This document shows positions 50,479 through 59,837 of a stretch of DNA of 64,000 nt, piece after piece. Source of the DNA: RGDT01 sp964630925 (lineage in GTDB: Bacteria; Planctomycetota; Planctomycetia; Gemmatales; Gemmataceae); contig CAZVZK010000006.1 of NCBI GenBank assembly GCA_964630925.1, positions 62,001 to 126,000 of the forward strand. Reading direction: 5' to 3'. The notes below the pieces were generated by a model. That model worked only from the letters and a program-made list of their open reading frames with translations. It did no database searches and was not told the origin of the DNA. Positions within the stretch are counted from its first letter, which is position 1, and each line of letters begins with the position of its first letter. A program made the translations under genes and the position numbers.

Positions 50479-53307
50479 TCACTTGCACGCCCGCAGGAAC
50501 GCCACCAGGTCCGCCAATTCCCGGCGCGTCAGCACCTTGTCCATCCCCGCCGGCATGATCGACACCTTGCCCGGCTGGATGTCCTCGATGTCGCCGCGGG
50601 CCACGCGTACCTCCTCCGTCGCGCTCACCGTCAACACCACCTCCGCCGCCGTCTCCGACTTGATGACGCCGCTGAACGTCGTGCCCTTCGCCGTGCGCAC
50701 GGACACCGGCTCGTAGCTGCGCACGAAGCTGGCGCTGGGGTGGACGATGGCCTCCAGCAGGTCGCGCTCCGAGCGGATGCGGGCGATGCGCGTCAGGTCC
50801 GGCCCGACCTTGCCGCCCAGGTAGCCGATGGCGTGGCATGAGGCGCACGCCGCCTTCGCGCTGTTGAACACCGCCCGCCCGCGCACCTCGTCGCCCTTGC
50901 CCAGCGAGGCCAGCAGCTTCTCCAGATCCTCCGCCTGCCGCGCCGCCCCGGCATCCAATTCGGCGACGAGGGACGCCACCTCCTTCTGCACCGCCGCGGG
51001 CATCTTGCCGAGGGCCTCGCGGACCTGCTGTGGACGCAGGGACGACCTCACCGCCGACTTGCGGACGCCCGCGATCACCTCGCGGCCCACCGTCTCATCC
51101 GTCGAGGTTGCGAACGCCGCGAGGAGCCTGCCCAGCTCCATCGGCCCGGCGGCCGGCAAGGCGCGGGCGAGGGCGAGACGCTGCTCGGCGGTCAACGTCG
51201 CCGAGGCCAGGACGTAGGCGGCACGCGAGCGCGTCGCCACGTCGGCGTCGGCCTTGATGTGGTCGAGGGCGAGGGCGAACACCTTGCCCGAGAGCGGGCC
51301 GGGCTGGGCGGCGCGCAGGCGGACCAGGGCCGGGCGCCTCTCGTCGCCCGCAAGCCGCGCCAGCGCGGCCTTCGTGGCGGCGGACGGAGGCAGGGCGAGG
51401 GCCGCCGACACGACGCCGTTGTCCAGATGGGCCAACGCGAGGGCGACGGGCTCGCCCCACTCCGCGGGCAGCGTCTTGAGGCCCGTCGCGGCCATCGCAG
51501 CCAGGACCTGCTGGTGGGTCACAACGTCGCCGCCGTGAAGGCGCGAGGCCAGCATCTTCCGAACCTCGGGGCTGCCGCCGAAGCGTCGCAGGCGGGCCAG
51601 CACCTCCGGACGGCCCAGCCGCCCCCGTAACTCCTTCGCAAGATCGTCCCCCCAATCCCCGTGCCTCCCCGCGATCCACCATGCCGTCTCGGCGAGATCC
51701 CCGTCGAGATGGCGCAGGACGACCTCGGAGGCGATGCCGCCCGGCATCTGCTCCAGCGCGATCAGCGCCGCCCGCCGCGCCGCCGGCGGGCCGCCCAGTG
51801 CCTCGTCCAAGGGGGCACGCCGGCCGCCCTCGATGAGGGCGAAAATGAGCGAGTGGGTCAGAATGTCGTCCGCCGGGCCGCGCACCCCCTCCAGGAGCGC
51901 CCCCGACGAATCGCCGCCGATCCGCCCCAGCGCCTCCGCCGCCGCCCGCTGGTTGTGCGGATGCCGCGAATCCTTCACGATCTCCCGCAACCGCCCAAGC
52001 GCCTTCCCGTCCCGCCACAGGCTGACGGCGTGGATGGCCGCCTGCCGCACCTCCGGGTCCTTGTCGGACAGCTTGCCACGGATGAACGCCCGCTCCACCT
52101 CGCCCTCCTTGCGGCAGGCCGCCCACACCTCGTCCGTCGGGTGCTTGATCCGCCCGCCCTTCGCGCCCTTCCTCCGCACGCGGTAGATCGCCCCCAGCAC
52201 CTCCGGCTTCAGCAGCTGCGACGTGGGGCAGCACAGCTTGTACCACCCTCCGGTGTCGATCACGATCAGGCTCCCGTCCGCGTCCTCGATCACGTCCGTC
52301 GGGTGGAAGTCCTTGTTGTCGCTGACGAGGAAATCCGTGTCGAGCGTCGTGAACGTCGCCCCCTTCGGCGTCAACACATGCCGCGTCACCTTGTGCATGT
52401 TGAACAGGCAGCAGAAGACGTTGTCGGCGTACTCCGGGCCGAACGCCGATGCCCCGTAGCGGTGCAGCCCGCACGGCGCCGCCGCCCCCAGGTGCGTCAT
52501 CACCGGCATCAGGTGCGGTGACGTGCGGACGTGCCCGTCGAGGACGCCGTGGTCCTTCCCGTACACGCCGCCGTAGACCGCGTGCAGGATGCCGTCGCGC
52601 AGCCCGCCGGCGGGGTGCTGGATGAAGGTGCAGCTCACCAGACGCTCGCCCCCGCGCGTGAACACGACATCGACCGGGTTGTCCATCCCGCCGGTCATGA
52701 CGGCTTCGACGCCGGAACCATCGGGCCGGGCGCGGAAGATGTGCGAAGCCCGCGTCACGAGGTCCGGCCTGCCGGGCCGCCTGTGCCGCTGCTCGGCGAA
52801 CGCCCCCTTGGTCCAGTAGATCCACCCGTCCGGCCCGGCGTAAGGCCCATGCAGGTCGTTGGCGCAGCCGGTCAGCGTCTTGCCGTCGTACCACTCCTCG
52901 CGTTTGTCCGCGACGCCCGTCCCCTTGGTGTCGGTGAACTTCCAGATCGACGGCGGCGCGCCCACGTACACCGAGCCGTCCTTCCACATCACCCCCTGCG
53001 GCAGCATGAGCTTGTCCGCGAACACCGTCATCGCCGTGAAGACGCCGCCCCTGGCGGTCAGCCTCAACAGGCGGTGCGGCCTGTCGGCGAGCTGCTTCTT
53101 GACGGGGTCGTTGGTGCCGGACACCTCGGTGACGTAGAGGTTGCCGGCGTCGTCGAACGCCGCCGCGACTGGCCGCTTGACCAGCCCGGGCGTGGTGGCC
53201 AATTCGATGGTGAAGCCGGCGGGGAGGGTGAAGGTGTGTCCGTTGAGGTGGACTCGTTCGGTGCCGGTCGGCCCGGCGGCGAGGACGGCGAGGAGGAGGA
53301 GAGTCAT
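50479..53307 (-). CDS. PVC-type haem-binding CxxCH domain protein
   Basis: A 942-residue exported protein. A signal peptide (residues 1-16) leads to a six-bladed propeller like membrane-bound dehydrogenases and glucose/sorbosone dehydrogenases (about 20-400, for example RPVAAAFDDAGNLYVTEVSG and IEDADGSLIVIDTGGWYKLCCP). HEAT-like repeats follow (about 430-780), then a cytochrome c domain with CASCH (821-825) and a C-terminal segment with IEDIQPGKVSIMPAGMDKVLTRRELADLVAFL. This arrangement is a planctomycete hallmark. It probably acts in the periplasm in electron transfer or sugar oxidation. The ATG at 53307 begins the signal peptide. Confidence 0.92.
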   Translation of the reverse strand: MTLLLLAVLAAGPTGTERVHLNGHTFTLPAGFTIELATTPGLVKRPVAAAFDDAGNLYVTEVSGTNDPVKKQLADRPHRLLRLTARGGVFTAMTVFADKLMLPQGVMWKDGSVYVGAPPSIWKFTDTKGTGVADKREEWYDGKTLTGCANDLHGPYAGPDGWIYWTKGAFAEQRHRRPGRPDLVTRASHIFRARPDGSGVEAVMTGGMDNPVDVVFTRGGERLVSCTFIQHPAGGLRDGILHAVYGGVYGKDHGVLDGHVRTSPHLMPVMTHLGAAAPCGLHRYGASAFGPEYADNVFCCLFNMHKVTRHVLTPKGATFTTLDTDFLVSDNKDFHPTDVIEDADGSLIVIDTGGWYKLCCPTSQLLKPEVLGAIYRVRRKGAKGGRIKHPTDEVWAACRKEGEVERAFIRGKLSDKDPEVRQAAIHAVSLWRDGKALGRLREIVKDSRHPHNQRAAAEALGRIGGDSSGALLEGVRGPADDILTHSLIFALIEGGRRAPLDEALGGPPAARRAALIALEQMPGGIASEVVLRHLDGDLAETAWWIAGRHGDWGDDLAKELRGRLGRPEVLARLRRFGGSPEVRKMLASRLHGGDVVTHQQVLAAMAATGLKTLPAEWGEPVALALAHLDNGVVSAALALPPSAATKAALARLAGDERRPALVRLRAAQPGPLSGKVFALALDHIKADADVATRSRAAYVLASATLTAEQRLALARALPAAGPMELGRLLAAFATSTDETVGREVIAGVRKSAVRSSLRPQQVREALGKMPAAVQKEVASLVAELDAGAARQAEDLEKLLASLGKGDEVRGRAVFNSAKAACASCHAIGYLGGKVGPDLTRIARIRSERDLLEAIVHPSASFVRSYEPVSVRTAKGTTFSGVIKSETAAEVVLTVSATEEVRVARGDIEDIQPGKVSIMPAGMDKVLTRRELADLVAFLRACK

Positions 53308-53583
53308 GGAGGCGGCCCTCGGGGGATAAGGGCATGCTACGCGCCCTCGGGCGCCGCCGCCAGTTACGAGTGCTCTGCCCAGAGGATCAGAGGAATCCGA
53401 CGCACCCGGCGGTGAGAGTCGGGGGGGGGTCACCGTCTTAGGTAGGAACATGCTGGGGTGTGGATTCGTTGATCCATTCTCCCCGCCTCATCGGCCGGCG
53501 CCCCCGGCCGACCCACCCCATTGCGCGCCCCTCACCGGCGGGGCCGTCCGTTCTTCTTCCTCATCGTCCCGAGAGGTACTTTC

Positions 53584-54705
53584 ATGCCTGTCCTTGTTCC
53601 CCGGGCGTCGCGCCCCTGCCGCTCCGCGTTCACGCTGATCGAGCTGCTGGTGGTCATCGCCATCATCGCGATCCTGATCGGCCTCTTGCTGCCCGCCGTC
53701 CAGAAGGTGCGGTACGCCGCGGCACGGATGAGCAGCAGCAACAACCTCAAGCAGTTGGTGCTGGCCTCCCACTCCTACCACGATGCCTGCTACTATCTCC
53801 CGACCAACGGCTCCGGCAATGCGAGCAACGCGGACCACGCATCGGGCTCGTGGGCGTACCAGATCCTGCCCTATATCGAGCAGAAGCAGGTCTTCGACAC
53901 CCAGCCGTCCACCACGCCGCTGACCACGCCCGTCCGCACCCTGCTGTGCCCGCTGCGGGGCCGGCCCGGCTTCTACACCGGCGTCACCGGCACGCCCGTC
54001 CTGGGCAGGATCGATATCTACGACACCAGCACCTGGACCGTCACGCAGGCGATCCCCTTCACCGCCAACCCCGGCTCGCCCTACCGCTACAACTACTCTC
54101 CGGGCAGCTACAGCATCTACATGTTCAACGGCCCGGTCACCATCGACTTCTGGCTGACCGGCCAGTCGGCCCCGTGGGTCTCCTACTCCAGCTCGAACAG
54201 CTCCGGCCTTTCCGTCGGCCTGGGTGCCGGCGGCAACGACTACTTCATCATCACCGCCAGTGGGAGCGGCAGCGGCTCCGAGACCGGCCCGGCAACCGAT
54301 TTCGCCATCAACCCCTACATCAACAGCTCCTCCGCCGGCTCCCTCAACACCGCCAACACCCGCCGCACCCTCAGCCAGATCAGCGACGGCACATCGAACA
54401 CCGTCCTCCTCGGCCACATGTATGTCCCCGTCGCGGAGTACCGCAACACGACGGCCTCCCTCACCAACGGCCGTGTGTCCATCTTCGCCGGCGGCACGAA
54501 CGGCACCGGCCGAAACGGCCTGGGCGACTCGGCCACCACCTGGCAGCGTGACGGCACGGCGGCCGCCGTGAATCAGTGGGGCAGCCCCATGCCGGAGGGC
54601 GGCCTGATGGGCATGGCCGATGGCAGCGTGCGTTTGGTGACCTACGGCACGCCCCTGCGTGCCATGCTGATCCCCGACGACGGACAGACCGGTAACGTCC
54701 CCTGA
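53584..54705 (+). CDS. DUF1559 (SBP_bac_10) pseudopilin-like protein
   Basis: A 373-residue protein. Residues about 15-45 are a type IV pilin-like N-terminus (AFTLIELLVVIAIIAILIGLLLPAVQKVR), with the conserved Glu after the cleavage-type motif. The remainder is the DUF1559 domain (SSSNNLKQLVLASHSYHDACYYLPTNG, SDGTSNTVLLGHM, and the final MGMADGSVRLVTYGT). Planctomycetes carry many of these; they resemble type II secretion pseudopilins. A short lipoprotein gene follows on the same strand after a terminator-like hairpin. In the 53308-53583 gap upstream I see no gene. Confidence 0.93.
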   Translation: MPVLVPRASRPCRSAFTLIELLVVIAIIAILIGLLLPAVQKVRYAAARMSSSNNLKQLVLASHSYHDACYYLPTNGSGNASNADHASGSWAYQILPYIEQKQVFDTQPSTTPLTTPVRTLLCPLRGRPGFYTGVTGTPVLGRIDIYDTSTWTVTQAIPFTANPGSPYRYNYSPGSYSIYMFNGPVTIDFWLTGQSAPWVSYSSSNSSGLSVGLGAGGNDYFIITASGSGSGSETGPATDFAINPYINSSSAGSLNTANTRRTLSQISDGTSNTVLLGHMYVPVAEYRNTTASLTNGRVSIFAGGTNGTGRNGLGDSATTWQRDGTAAAVNQWGSPMPEGGLMGMADGSVRLVTYGTPLRAMLIPDDGQTGNVP

Positions 54706-54735
54706 CGCCGCGACGTCAGCTCGCCACGCCCACCC

Positions 54736-54775
54736 GCCGCCGGCCCCCAGGGCCGGCGGCCCCACCCTTTTTCTC
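54736..54775 (+). terminator. Rho-independent terminator after DUF1559 gene
   Basis: A perfect 11-bp stem, GCCGCCGGCCC (54736-54746) with GGGCCGGCGGC (54750-54760), is followed by CCCACCCTTTTTCTC, 30 bp after the DUF1559 stop and 25 bp ahead of the lipoprotein start. Confidence 0.8.
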
Positions 54776-54800
54776 ACCTTCACCGAAGAGCCGACTGAAC

Positions 54801-55292
54801 ATGATCCGCCAGACCTCCGCGCTCTCCGCCGCCCTCCTCCTCCTCCTGGCCGCGGCCGGCTGTGCCGACCCCGCCGCCGAGAACGCCGCCAAGGCTCAGG
54901 CCATCCTCGCCCAGTTCGAGGGCCAATGGGAGGTGGCCTCCCTCACGCCGGCTGGCGGCTCGTCGAAGGACAACATCGTCAGCGTCCAGGAGGGCCGGTT
55001 CGTCCTGGCCCGCGTCGGCGCCGCGAAGGGGGCCGGCGGCGGCGGCGCCGTTGTCGGCGTCCGCGAAATGAAATCCGAGATCTACGCCCTTCAGGTGGAC
55101 CCCTCCAAGGGGTCGGGACAGATCGACTTCGCCTTCGCCGCGGGGGAGCGCCTCGGGCAGACGCGGGCCGGCCTGTACGCCTTCGAGGGCGACACCCTGA
55201 AGATCAGCATGGCCGAGCCGGGCGCGCCACGCCCTGCCGGCCTCGATCCGGCGGAGAAGGTCACCACGCTGTCTCTCCGCCGCCTGAAGTGA
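54801..55292 (+). CDS. small lipoprotein, TIGR03067-like
   Basis: A 163-residue protein with a lipoprotein signal (LLLLLAAAGC, lipidated Cys at about residue 21). The mature domain (FEGQWEVASLTPAGGSSKDNIVSVQEGRFVLARV...GLYAFEGDTLKISMAEPGAPRPAGLDP) resembles the TIGR03067 planctomycete domain, whose pattern is 'LqGtWevvs' near the start and 'G.Y.l.gd.L.i....g.pRP' near the end. The function of the domain is unknown. It is likely anchored to a membrane. The ATG at 54801 follows CACCGAAGAGCC. Confidence 0.8.
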   Translation: MIRQTSALSAALLLLLAAAGCADPAAENAAKAQAILAQFEGQWEVASLTPAGGSSKDNIVSVQEGRFVLARVGAAKGAGGGGAVVGVREMKSEIYALQVDPSKGSGQIDFAFAAGERLGQTRAGLYAFEGDTLKISMAEPGAPRPAGLDPAEKVTTLSLRRLK

Positions 55293-55301
55293 CGTGCCGC
55301 C

Positions 55302-56756
55302 TCACGGGCGCGACTTGAGGAACTTGCGCCACACGTCGGCCTTCGCCTCGAAGTCGCGCCCCGTCATCTCGCGCAGCGCCGTCACCGCCGCCCTCTGGTA
55401 CGGCGACAGCACCCCCGGCTCGCGCCCCTCCAGGCGCTTCTTCAGGTCCGCCGCCTCGTCCTTCGTCAGCCCGCGCTGGCGGACGACGAAGTCGAACCGC
55501 TGCAGCGCCGGCCACGGGTCCGCGTCCTTGACCTCCTGCATGACGGAGAAGTCCTGCCGCAGATACGTCACGTCGATCCGCACAAGCAGGTTCGACGGCT
55601 GCCCCTGGCCGTTATAGCCCTCGCCCGGCGGCGGCAGCTTCTCCGACGGCAGCGGCATCGGCGCGGCCAACACGTCATCGGCCACCTCGCCGGCCCTCGC
55701 CGGGGCGTGGCACATCAGGCAGCTCTTGTGGTGGTTGATCCGCACCAGCTCGGCGGCCACGTGCCCGCCCTTCTCTTCGCGCGGCGAGCGCGGGTCGGCC
55801 GCGTCCAGCATGTCGGCCAGTTTCGGCAGCAGGTCCTCGCGCTCCAGCTTGACGATGGCGCGGGCCGCGTTGCGGGCCACGGCGGGCCAGGGGTAACGCA
55901 GCGCCTCCGTCAGGACGCCGGTGTAGTCGCGCTCGCGGCGCACCGAAAGGGCCTTCAGCGCCGCCTCGCGGACCTCCTTCTCGGCGGAGTACACGGCCAG
56001 GCGGGCCAGCTCGCGCGTCGCCTCCGGCCTGGAGATGCCGGCGAGGGTGTTGACCACCTCGACGCGCGTGTCCATGTCGTGGATCGCGTTGACCTGTGCC
56101 AGCACCGCGACGTGGGCGCGTTCGAGGGCATCCTCCTGGGCCTTGTCCGGGGCCGGCGCCTCCTCCCGCTCCGCCTTGAAGGAGATGAGCCGGGCCGACG
56201 GCAAAGCGCCCGACAGGGCGGCGGCCGGCGGCGGCGCCGTCAGCGGCGGCAGGACCTTCCGCGGCGGAGACTTCCGGGCCACCTGCCCCGAGGCGGCCTG
56301 CTTGAACGCCTCCCTGGCGAGGCCCTTCATGCGGCACGCCCCCCCGAGCAGGAACGGCAGCCCGGCCAGGTCGTCGCGGCCCTTGATCGCCGCCTTCAGG
56401 TAGCCGTCCTCGTCCCTGGCGTTGAGGTGCAGCGCCGCGGCGACGGCGAATCCCTTGCGCTTCAGCCATTCCGGCGAGTCGAGGGCCTTCGCCGGCGCCG
56501 CCTCGAACGACAGCTCGGGGGCCCGCCTCAGGTCGTCGCCCAGGTACACCGGCGCCTTCTTCACCACGGGGGCCGTCGGGAGCAGGTCCTTGAGCGGCGT
56601 GGCCGGGTCGATCTTCGGCAGCGGCGGGGGCGGCTTGGGGGCGTCCTTCATCGGGTCCATCGGCGCTTCCGTGGGCGGGGGCGGCACGGGCGCCTCCTGG
56701 CGGGGTGGCGGGTCGTACGCGAGCAGGGCCAGGGCGAGGATCGGCGCGGGCAGCAT
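55302..56756 (-). CDS. exported HEAT-repeat protein with one CxxCH
   Basis: A 484-residue protein with a signal peptide-like N-terminus and a Pro-rich stretch (about 16-55). Residues about 200-330 are HEAT-like repeats (ATRELARLAVYSAEKEVREAALKALSVRRERDYTGVLTEALRYPWPAVARNAARAIVKLE). A haem-binding motif CLMCHA (346-351) lies after the repeats, so a single c-type haem is possible. The C-terminal 80 residues include RFDFVVRQRGLTKDEAADLKKRLEGR. It is probably periplasmic. It converges with the lipoprotein gene, leaving 9 bp. Confidence 0.78.
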   Translation of the reverse strand: MLPAPILALALLAYDPPPRQEAPVPPPPTEAPMDPMKDAPKPPPPLPKIDPATPLKDLLPTAPVVKKAPVYLGDDLRRAPELSFEAAPAKALDSPEWLKRKGFAVAAALHLNARDEDGYLKAAIKGRDDLAGLPFLLGGACRMKGLAREAFKQAASGQVARKSPPRKVLPPLTAPPPAAALSGALPSARLISFKAEREEAPAPDKAQEDALERAHVAVLAQVNAIHDMDTRVEVVNTLAGISRPEATRELARLAVYSAEKEVREAALKALSVRRERDYTGVLTEALRYPWPAVARNAARAIVKLEREDLLPKLADMLDAADPRSPREEKGGHVAAELVRINHHKSCLMCHAPARAGEVADDVLAAPMPLPSEKLPPPGEGYNGQGQPSNLLVRIDVTYLRQDFSVMQEVKDADPWPALQRFDFVVRQRGLTKDEAADLKKRLEGREPGVLSPYQRAAVTALREMTGRDFEAKADVWRKFLKSRP

Positions 56757-56852
56757 GACGGCTCCTCCATCGGTGGGCGTGACGCCGGATCATACCTCGA
56801 TGACGGCGGAACGGGCAAGGGGCCATATCATCTTTTCCAAGGAGCCACCACC

Positions 56853-57749
56853 ATGCACCGGCGAACGTTTCTTGCGGCGGCCCTCGCCCTCGGCGCCGCA
56901 CCGCCGCCCCGCCAGACGATGACCCTCGGCTTCAGCACCTACGGCCTGCCCGGCTGGCCCGCCGAGAAGGCGCTCGCCCTCATCGCCCGCACCGGCTTCG
57001 ACACCGCCGAGCTGTGCCTCCTGCCCGCGTACGACTCCGCCCCGGAGAGGCTCCCGCCCGCCCGCCGCAAGACGATCCGCAAGATCCTCTCCGACAACGG
57101 CCTCGGCCTGCCGGCGCTGATGGAGAACGTCGCCCCGTCCGCCGATGACAAGGCGGACCGGGCGGCACGCGAACGCCTCAAACGCGCCATCGGCCTGGCG
57201 CACGACCTCTGCCCGCGCCGCCCGCCACTGGTCGAGACGGTCCTCGGAGGCGGGGCGTGGGACAAGGTGCGCGCCCTGTTCCGCGGCCGCGTCGGCGGCT
57301 GGCTGGAGGCGTTCGCCGCCGCCCGCGTCATCCTCGCCGTCAAGCCGCACCGCTTCGGCGCCATGAGCCTGCCGGAGCATGCCGCGTGGCTGATCGGCCA
57401 GCTGAAGTCGCCGTGGCTGCGGATGGTGTACGACCAGAGCCACTACGAGCACCGCGGGCTGGAGTCCTCCGCCCTCGTCCGGACCGCCGCCCCGGTGACG
57501 GCGTTCGTCGCCATCAAGGACGTGGCGGTGACGGGCGGCAAGGCGTCGTTCCTGCTGCCGGGCGAGACGGGCAAGATGGATCACGCGGGCGTGCTGAAGG
57601 CGCTGGCGGCGGCGGGCCACCGTGGCGACGTGAATTGCGAGGTGTCGGGGATGGTGTCGGGCCGGAAGGGCTACGACGGCGAGGCGGCGGCGCGGGCCTG
57701 CCACCGCGCCGTGGCCCGCATCATGGCCGACGCCGGCGTGCGCGCGTAA
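56853..57749 (+). CDS. exported sugar phosphate isomerase/epimerase-like TIM barrel
   Basis: A 298-residue protein with a Tat-like N-terminus (MHRRTFLAAALALGAAP). The mature part has the xylose isomerase-like TIM-barrel pattern, with metal-ligand type segments GFDTAELCLLP, LVETVLGGGAW, LAVKPHRFG, MVYDQSHYEHRG, FVAIKDV and NCEVSGM. Such enzymes isomerise or epimerise sugars or related hydroxyketones. The export signal is common in planctomycete members. AAGGAG lies 7 bases ahead of the ATG at 56853. The substrate is not predictable. Confidence 0.85.
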   Translation: MHRRTFLAAALALGAAPPPRQTMTLGFSTYGLPGWPAEKALALIARTGFDTAELCLLPAYDSAPERLPPARRKTIRKILSDNGLGLPALMENVAPSADDKADRAARERLKRAIGLAHDLCPRRPPLVETVLGGGAWDKVRALFRGRVGGWLEAFAAARVILAVKPHRFGAMSLPEHAAWLIGQLKSPWLRMVYDQSHYEHRGLESSALVRTAAPVTAFVAIKDVAVTGGKASFLLPGETGKMDHAGVLKALAAAGHRGDVNCEVSGMVSGRKGYDGEAAARACHRAVARIMADAGVRA

Positions 57750-57854
57750 GAACCACTTTCTGTATGTCTCTACATAATTATGTTGTTTATCTTTCATCTG
57801 ATATGTCTACGCTTCTGTGTCAAATCATCTATTTGGCTTCCTTCCGCGGTGCAA
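57750..57854. other. AT-rich intergenic island
   Basis: A 105-bp stretch with many A/T runs (TATGTCTCTACATAATTATG region) in an otherwise GC-rich chromosome. It includes a 12-bp perfect palindrome ACATAATTATGT (57772-57783). It lies between the converging isomerase and AlkB genes. No terminator-like GC stem is obvious and I see no gene. Confidence 0.6.
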
Positions 57855-58433
57855 TTAGCCATCCAGCACGACATTGCGGAACGTCAGCGACACACGCCGC
57901 CGGCGCGGGACGCCGTGGTCGCTCCTCCGCGCCTTGATGCGGTGCATCCACCGGTAACGCGAGTCGCCACGCATCACCAGGGCGCTGCCGGCCTCCAGCA
58001 GCGCCGAGCGCACCTCGCCGGTGTCGAGGCTCAGGAAGTCCATCTCGTAGGCCCAGCCGAGGCTGACCGTCGTGATCGCGTCCTTGAAGCACGGCTCGCA
58101 ATCGACGTGCGCGCTGATCCCCTGCCCCGGCTCGTACTCGTTGACGATGAGCTGGTCCGGCATCTCCGGCACCAGCCCCGCCGTCAGCAGACGCTCCGCC
58201 ACCGGCAGGGCGAACGCCGGCAGCGGGCCGAGGAACATCGACGGGTCGACCCTCTTCGCCTTGTAGTCGTACCGATACCCGTAATGCTGCACGCGGCGCT
58301 TCAGGTCGTCGAGCCAGGGCCGGCGGCCCACCTCCGCCAGGATCTCCGCCTGCTCCGTGTCCGGCACGAAGCCGGGGCGGTACACGAGGCCGGGGACGCC
58401 GAGGAATCCGTCGGGGCGGGTCTGCTCGCTCAT
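57855..58433 (-). CDS. AlkB-family 2-oxoglutarate/Fe(II) dioxygenase
   Basis: A 192-residue dioxygenase. The iron ligands His109, Asp111 (AHVDCEP) and His164 (RWMHRI), and the 2-oxoglutarate-binding Arg residues 180 and 186 (RRVSLTFR), are visible, with the NEY motif at 98-100. These match AlkB and ALKBH proteins that oxidatively remove alkyl groups from nucleic acids or, in some cases, proteins. The family is linked to repair of alkylated DNA/RNA. The ATG at 58433 is chosen (MSEQTRPDGF). It is divergent from the GlmU-like gene. The AraC-Ogt repair gene is 19 kb away. Confidence 0.88.
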   Translation of the reverse strand: MSEQTRPDGFLGVPGLVYRPGFVPDTEQAEILAEVGRRPWLDDLKRRVQHYGYRYDYKAKRVDPSMFLGPLPAFALPVAERLLTAGLVPEMPDQLIVNEYEPGQGISAHVDCEPCFKDAITTVSLGWAYEMDFLSLDTGEVRSALLEAGSALVMRGDSRYRWMHRIKARRSDHGVPRRRRVSLTFRNVVLDG

Positions 58434-58561
58434 CGCTGTCCTCCCTTGGGGCACGCCAGAGAGGAGATACGCCGGGCGGCGGGGGCTCTTGTCGGCCGGT
58501 CGCTCTTGCATCGCGCGGCCCCTCCCGCCGATAATGGGCCCGCACCAGGGAGGGTCACTTG

Positions 58562-59833
58562 ATGCGCGTCTGCCTCTTCGAGGACGCCGGCGTCGCCGGG
58601 CTGGAGCCGCTCGCGCTCACGCGCCCCGCCTTCGCCCTCGTCTGCGGCTGCACCACCCTGGCCGACAAGCAGCTCCTCCACCTCTCCGCCTCGTCCGCCG
58701 CCGCCCTCGTCCGCCCCACCCTCGCCGCGCCCCTCGCCGAACGCGGCGGCCTGGCCGTCAATGACACCCAATGGCTCGCCGCCGGCCCCGCCGTCCTCGT
58801 CAACGCCCGCTGGCTCCCCCCCGCCACGCCGTCGCCGGGTTTCGACAGGGCCGTTATCGGGATGTGCGGCGACGAGGTCGCCTTCGCCGTCCTCCCGCCC
58901 GAGCGCCTCGCCGGCCTCACGCACCGCAACCTCGACGAGCACCTCGCCCGCTGGCGCTCGTCCCTCCCGGCCATCGACGCCGGCGGGCGGATGGCCGCGC
59001 GTCTCTGGGAGCTGGTCGATCTCAACGGCGAGATGATCCGCCGCGACGTGGCCGCCGGCCCGCCCGCCCCGGCGTGGGCCGGCGACTCACCCGCCGTCGT
59101 CGGGCCACGTCAGGCGCTGCACGTCGCGCCCACGGCGAAGATCGACCCCCACGTCGTCGTGGACACGACGGGCGGCCCGGTGGTCATCGACGCCGGGGCG
59201 TCGGTGTCGGCGTTCTCGCGCCTGGAGGGGCCTTGCTTCATCGGCCAGCGGACGCAGGTGCTGGGGGCGAAGATCCGCGCGGGGACGACGCTCGGCCCGG
59301 AGTGCCGCGTCGGCGGCGAGGTCGAGTGCAGCATCGTCCAGGGGTTCTCGAACAAGTACCACGACGGCTTCCTCGGCCACGCCTACGTCGGCTCGTGGGT
59401 GAACATCGGCGCCGGCACGCACAACAGCGACCTCCGCAACGACTACGGCGAGGTCCGCATCGTCGTGGACGGCAAGTTGGAGGGCACGGGCCGGCACAAG
59501 GTCGGCTGCTTCATCGGCGACCACGCCAAGACGGGTCTCGGCTGCCTCCTCAACACCGGCACCAGCGTCGGGCCGTTCTCGCAGCTCCTGCCCACGGGCG
59601 GGCTGCTGCCGCGGCACGTCCCGGCGTTCACGGGCGTCTTCGACGGGCACCTGGTCGAGCAGGACGACCTCGGCGCCCTGATGGCGACGGCGGGCAAGGC
59701 GATGGGCCGGCGCGGCAAGACGCTCACGCCGGCGCAGGAGGCGATGTACCGCGACCTCTTCGCCGGGACGGCGCGGGTGCGGCAGAAGGCGCTGCGCGAG
59801 GCCGAACGGCGGAGGCTGCGTCTGGCGGCGTGA
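58562..59833 (+). CDS. alternative GlmU-type sugar nucleotidyltransferase/acetyltransferase
   Basis: A 423-residue protein resembling the TIGR03991 family ('alternative GlmU'). The N-terminal half begins FEDAGVAGLEPLALTRPAFALVCG, typical of the family, and differs from classical GlmU. Residues about 190-370 are left-handed beta-helix hexapeptides (VVIDAGASVSAFSRLEGPCFIG, GSWVNIGAGTHNSDLRNDYGEVRI). It would make UDP-GlcNAc or a related sugar nucleotide for envelope polysaccharide. No classical GlmU is visible in the window. The ATG at 58562 follows CAGGGAGGGTCACTT. Confidence 0.85.
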   Translation: MRVCLFEDAGVAGLEPLALTRPAFALVCGCTTLADKQLLHLSASSAAALVRPTLAAPLAERGGLAVNDTQWLAAGPAVLVNARWLPPATPSPGFDRAVIGMCGDEVAFAVLPPERLAGLTHRNLDEHLARWRSSLPAIDAGGRMAARLWELVDLNGEMIRRDVAAGPPAPAWAGDSPAVVGPRQALHVAPTAKIDPHVVVDTTGGPVVIDAGASVSAFSRLEGPCFIGQRTQVLGAKIRAGTTLGPECRVGGEVECSIVQGFSNKYHDGFLGHAYVGSWVNIGAGTHNSDLRNDYGEVRIVVDGKLEGTGRHKVGCFIGDHAKTGLGCLLNTGTSVGPFSQLLPTGGLLPRHVPAFTGVFDGHLVEQDDLGALMATAGKAMGRRGKTLTPAQEAMYRDLFAGTARVRQKALREAERRRLRLAA

Positions 59834-59837
59834 CGGG

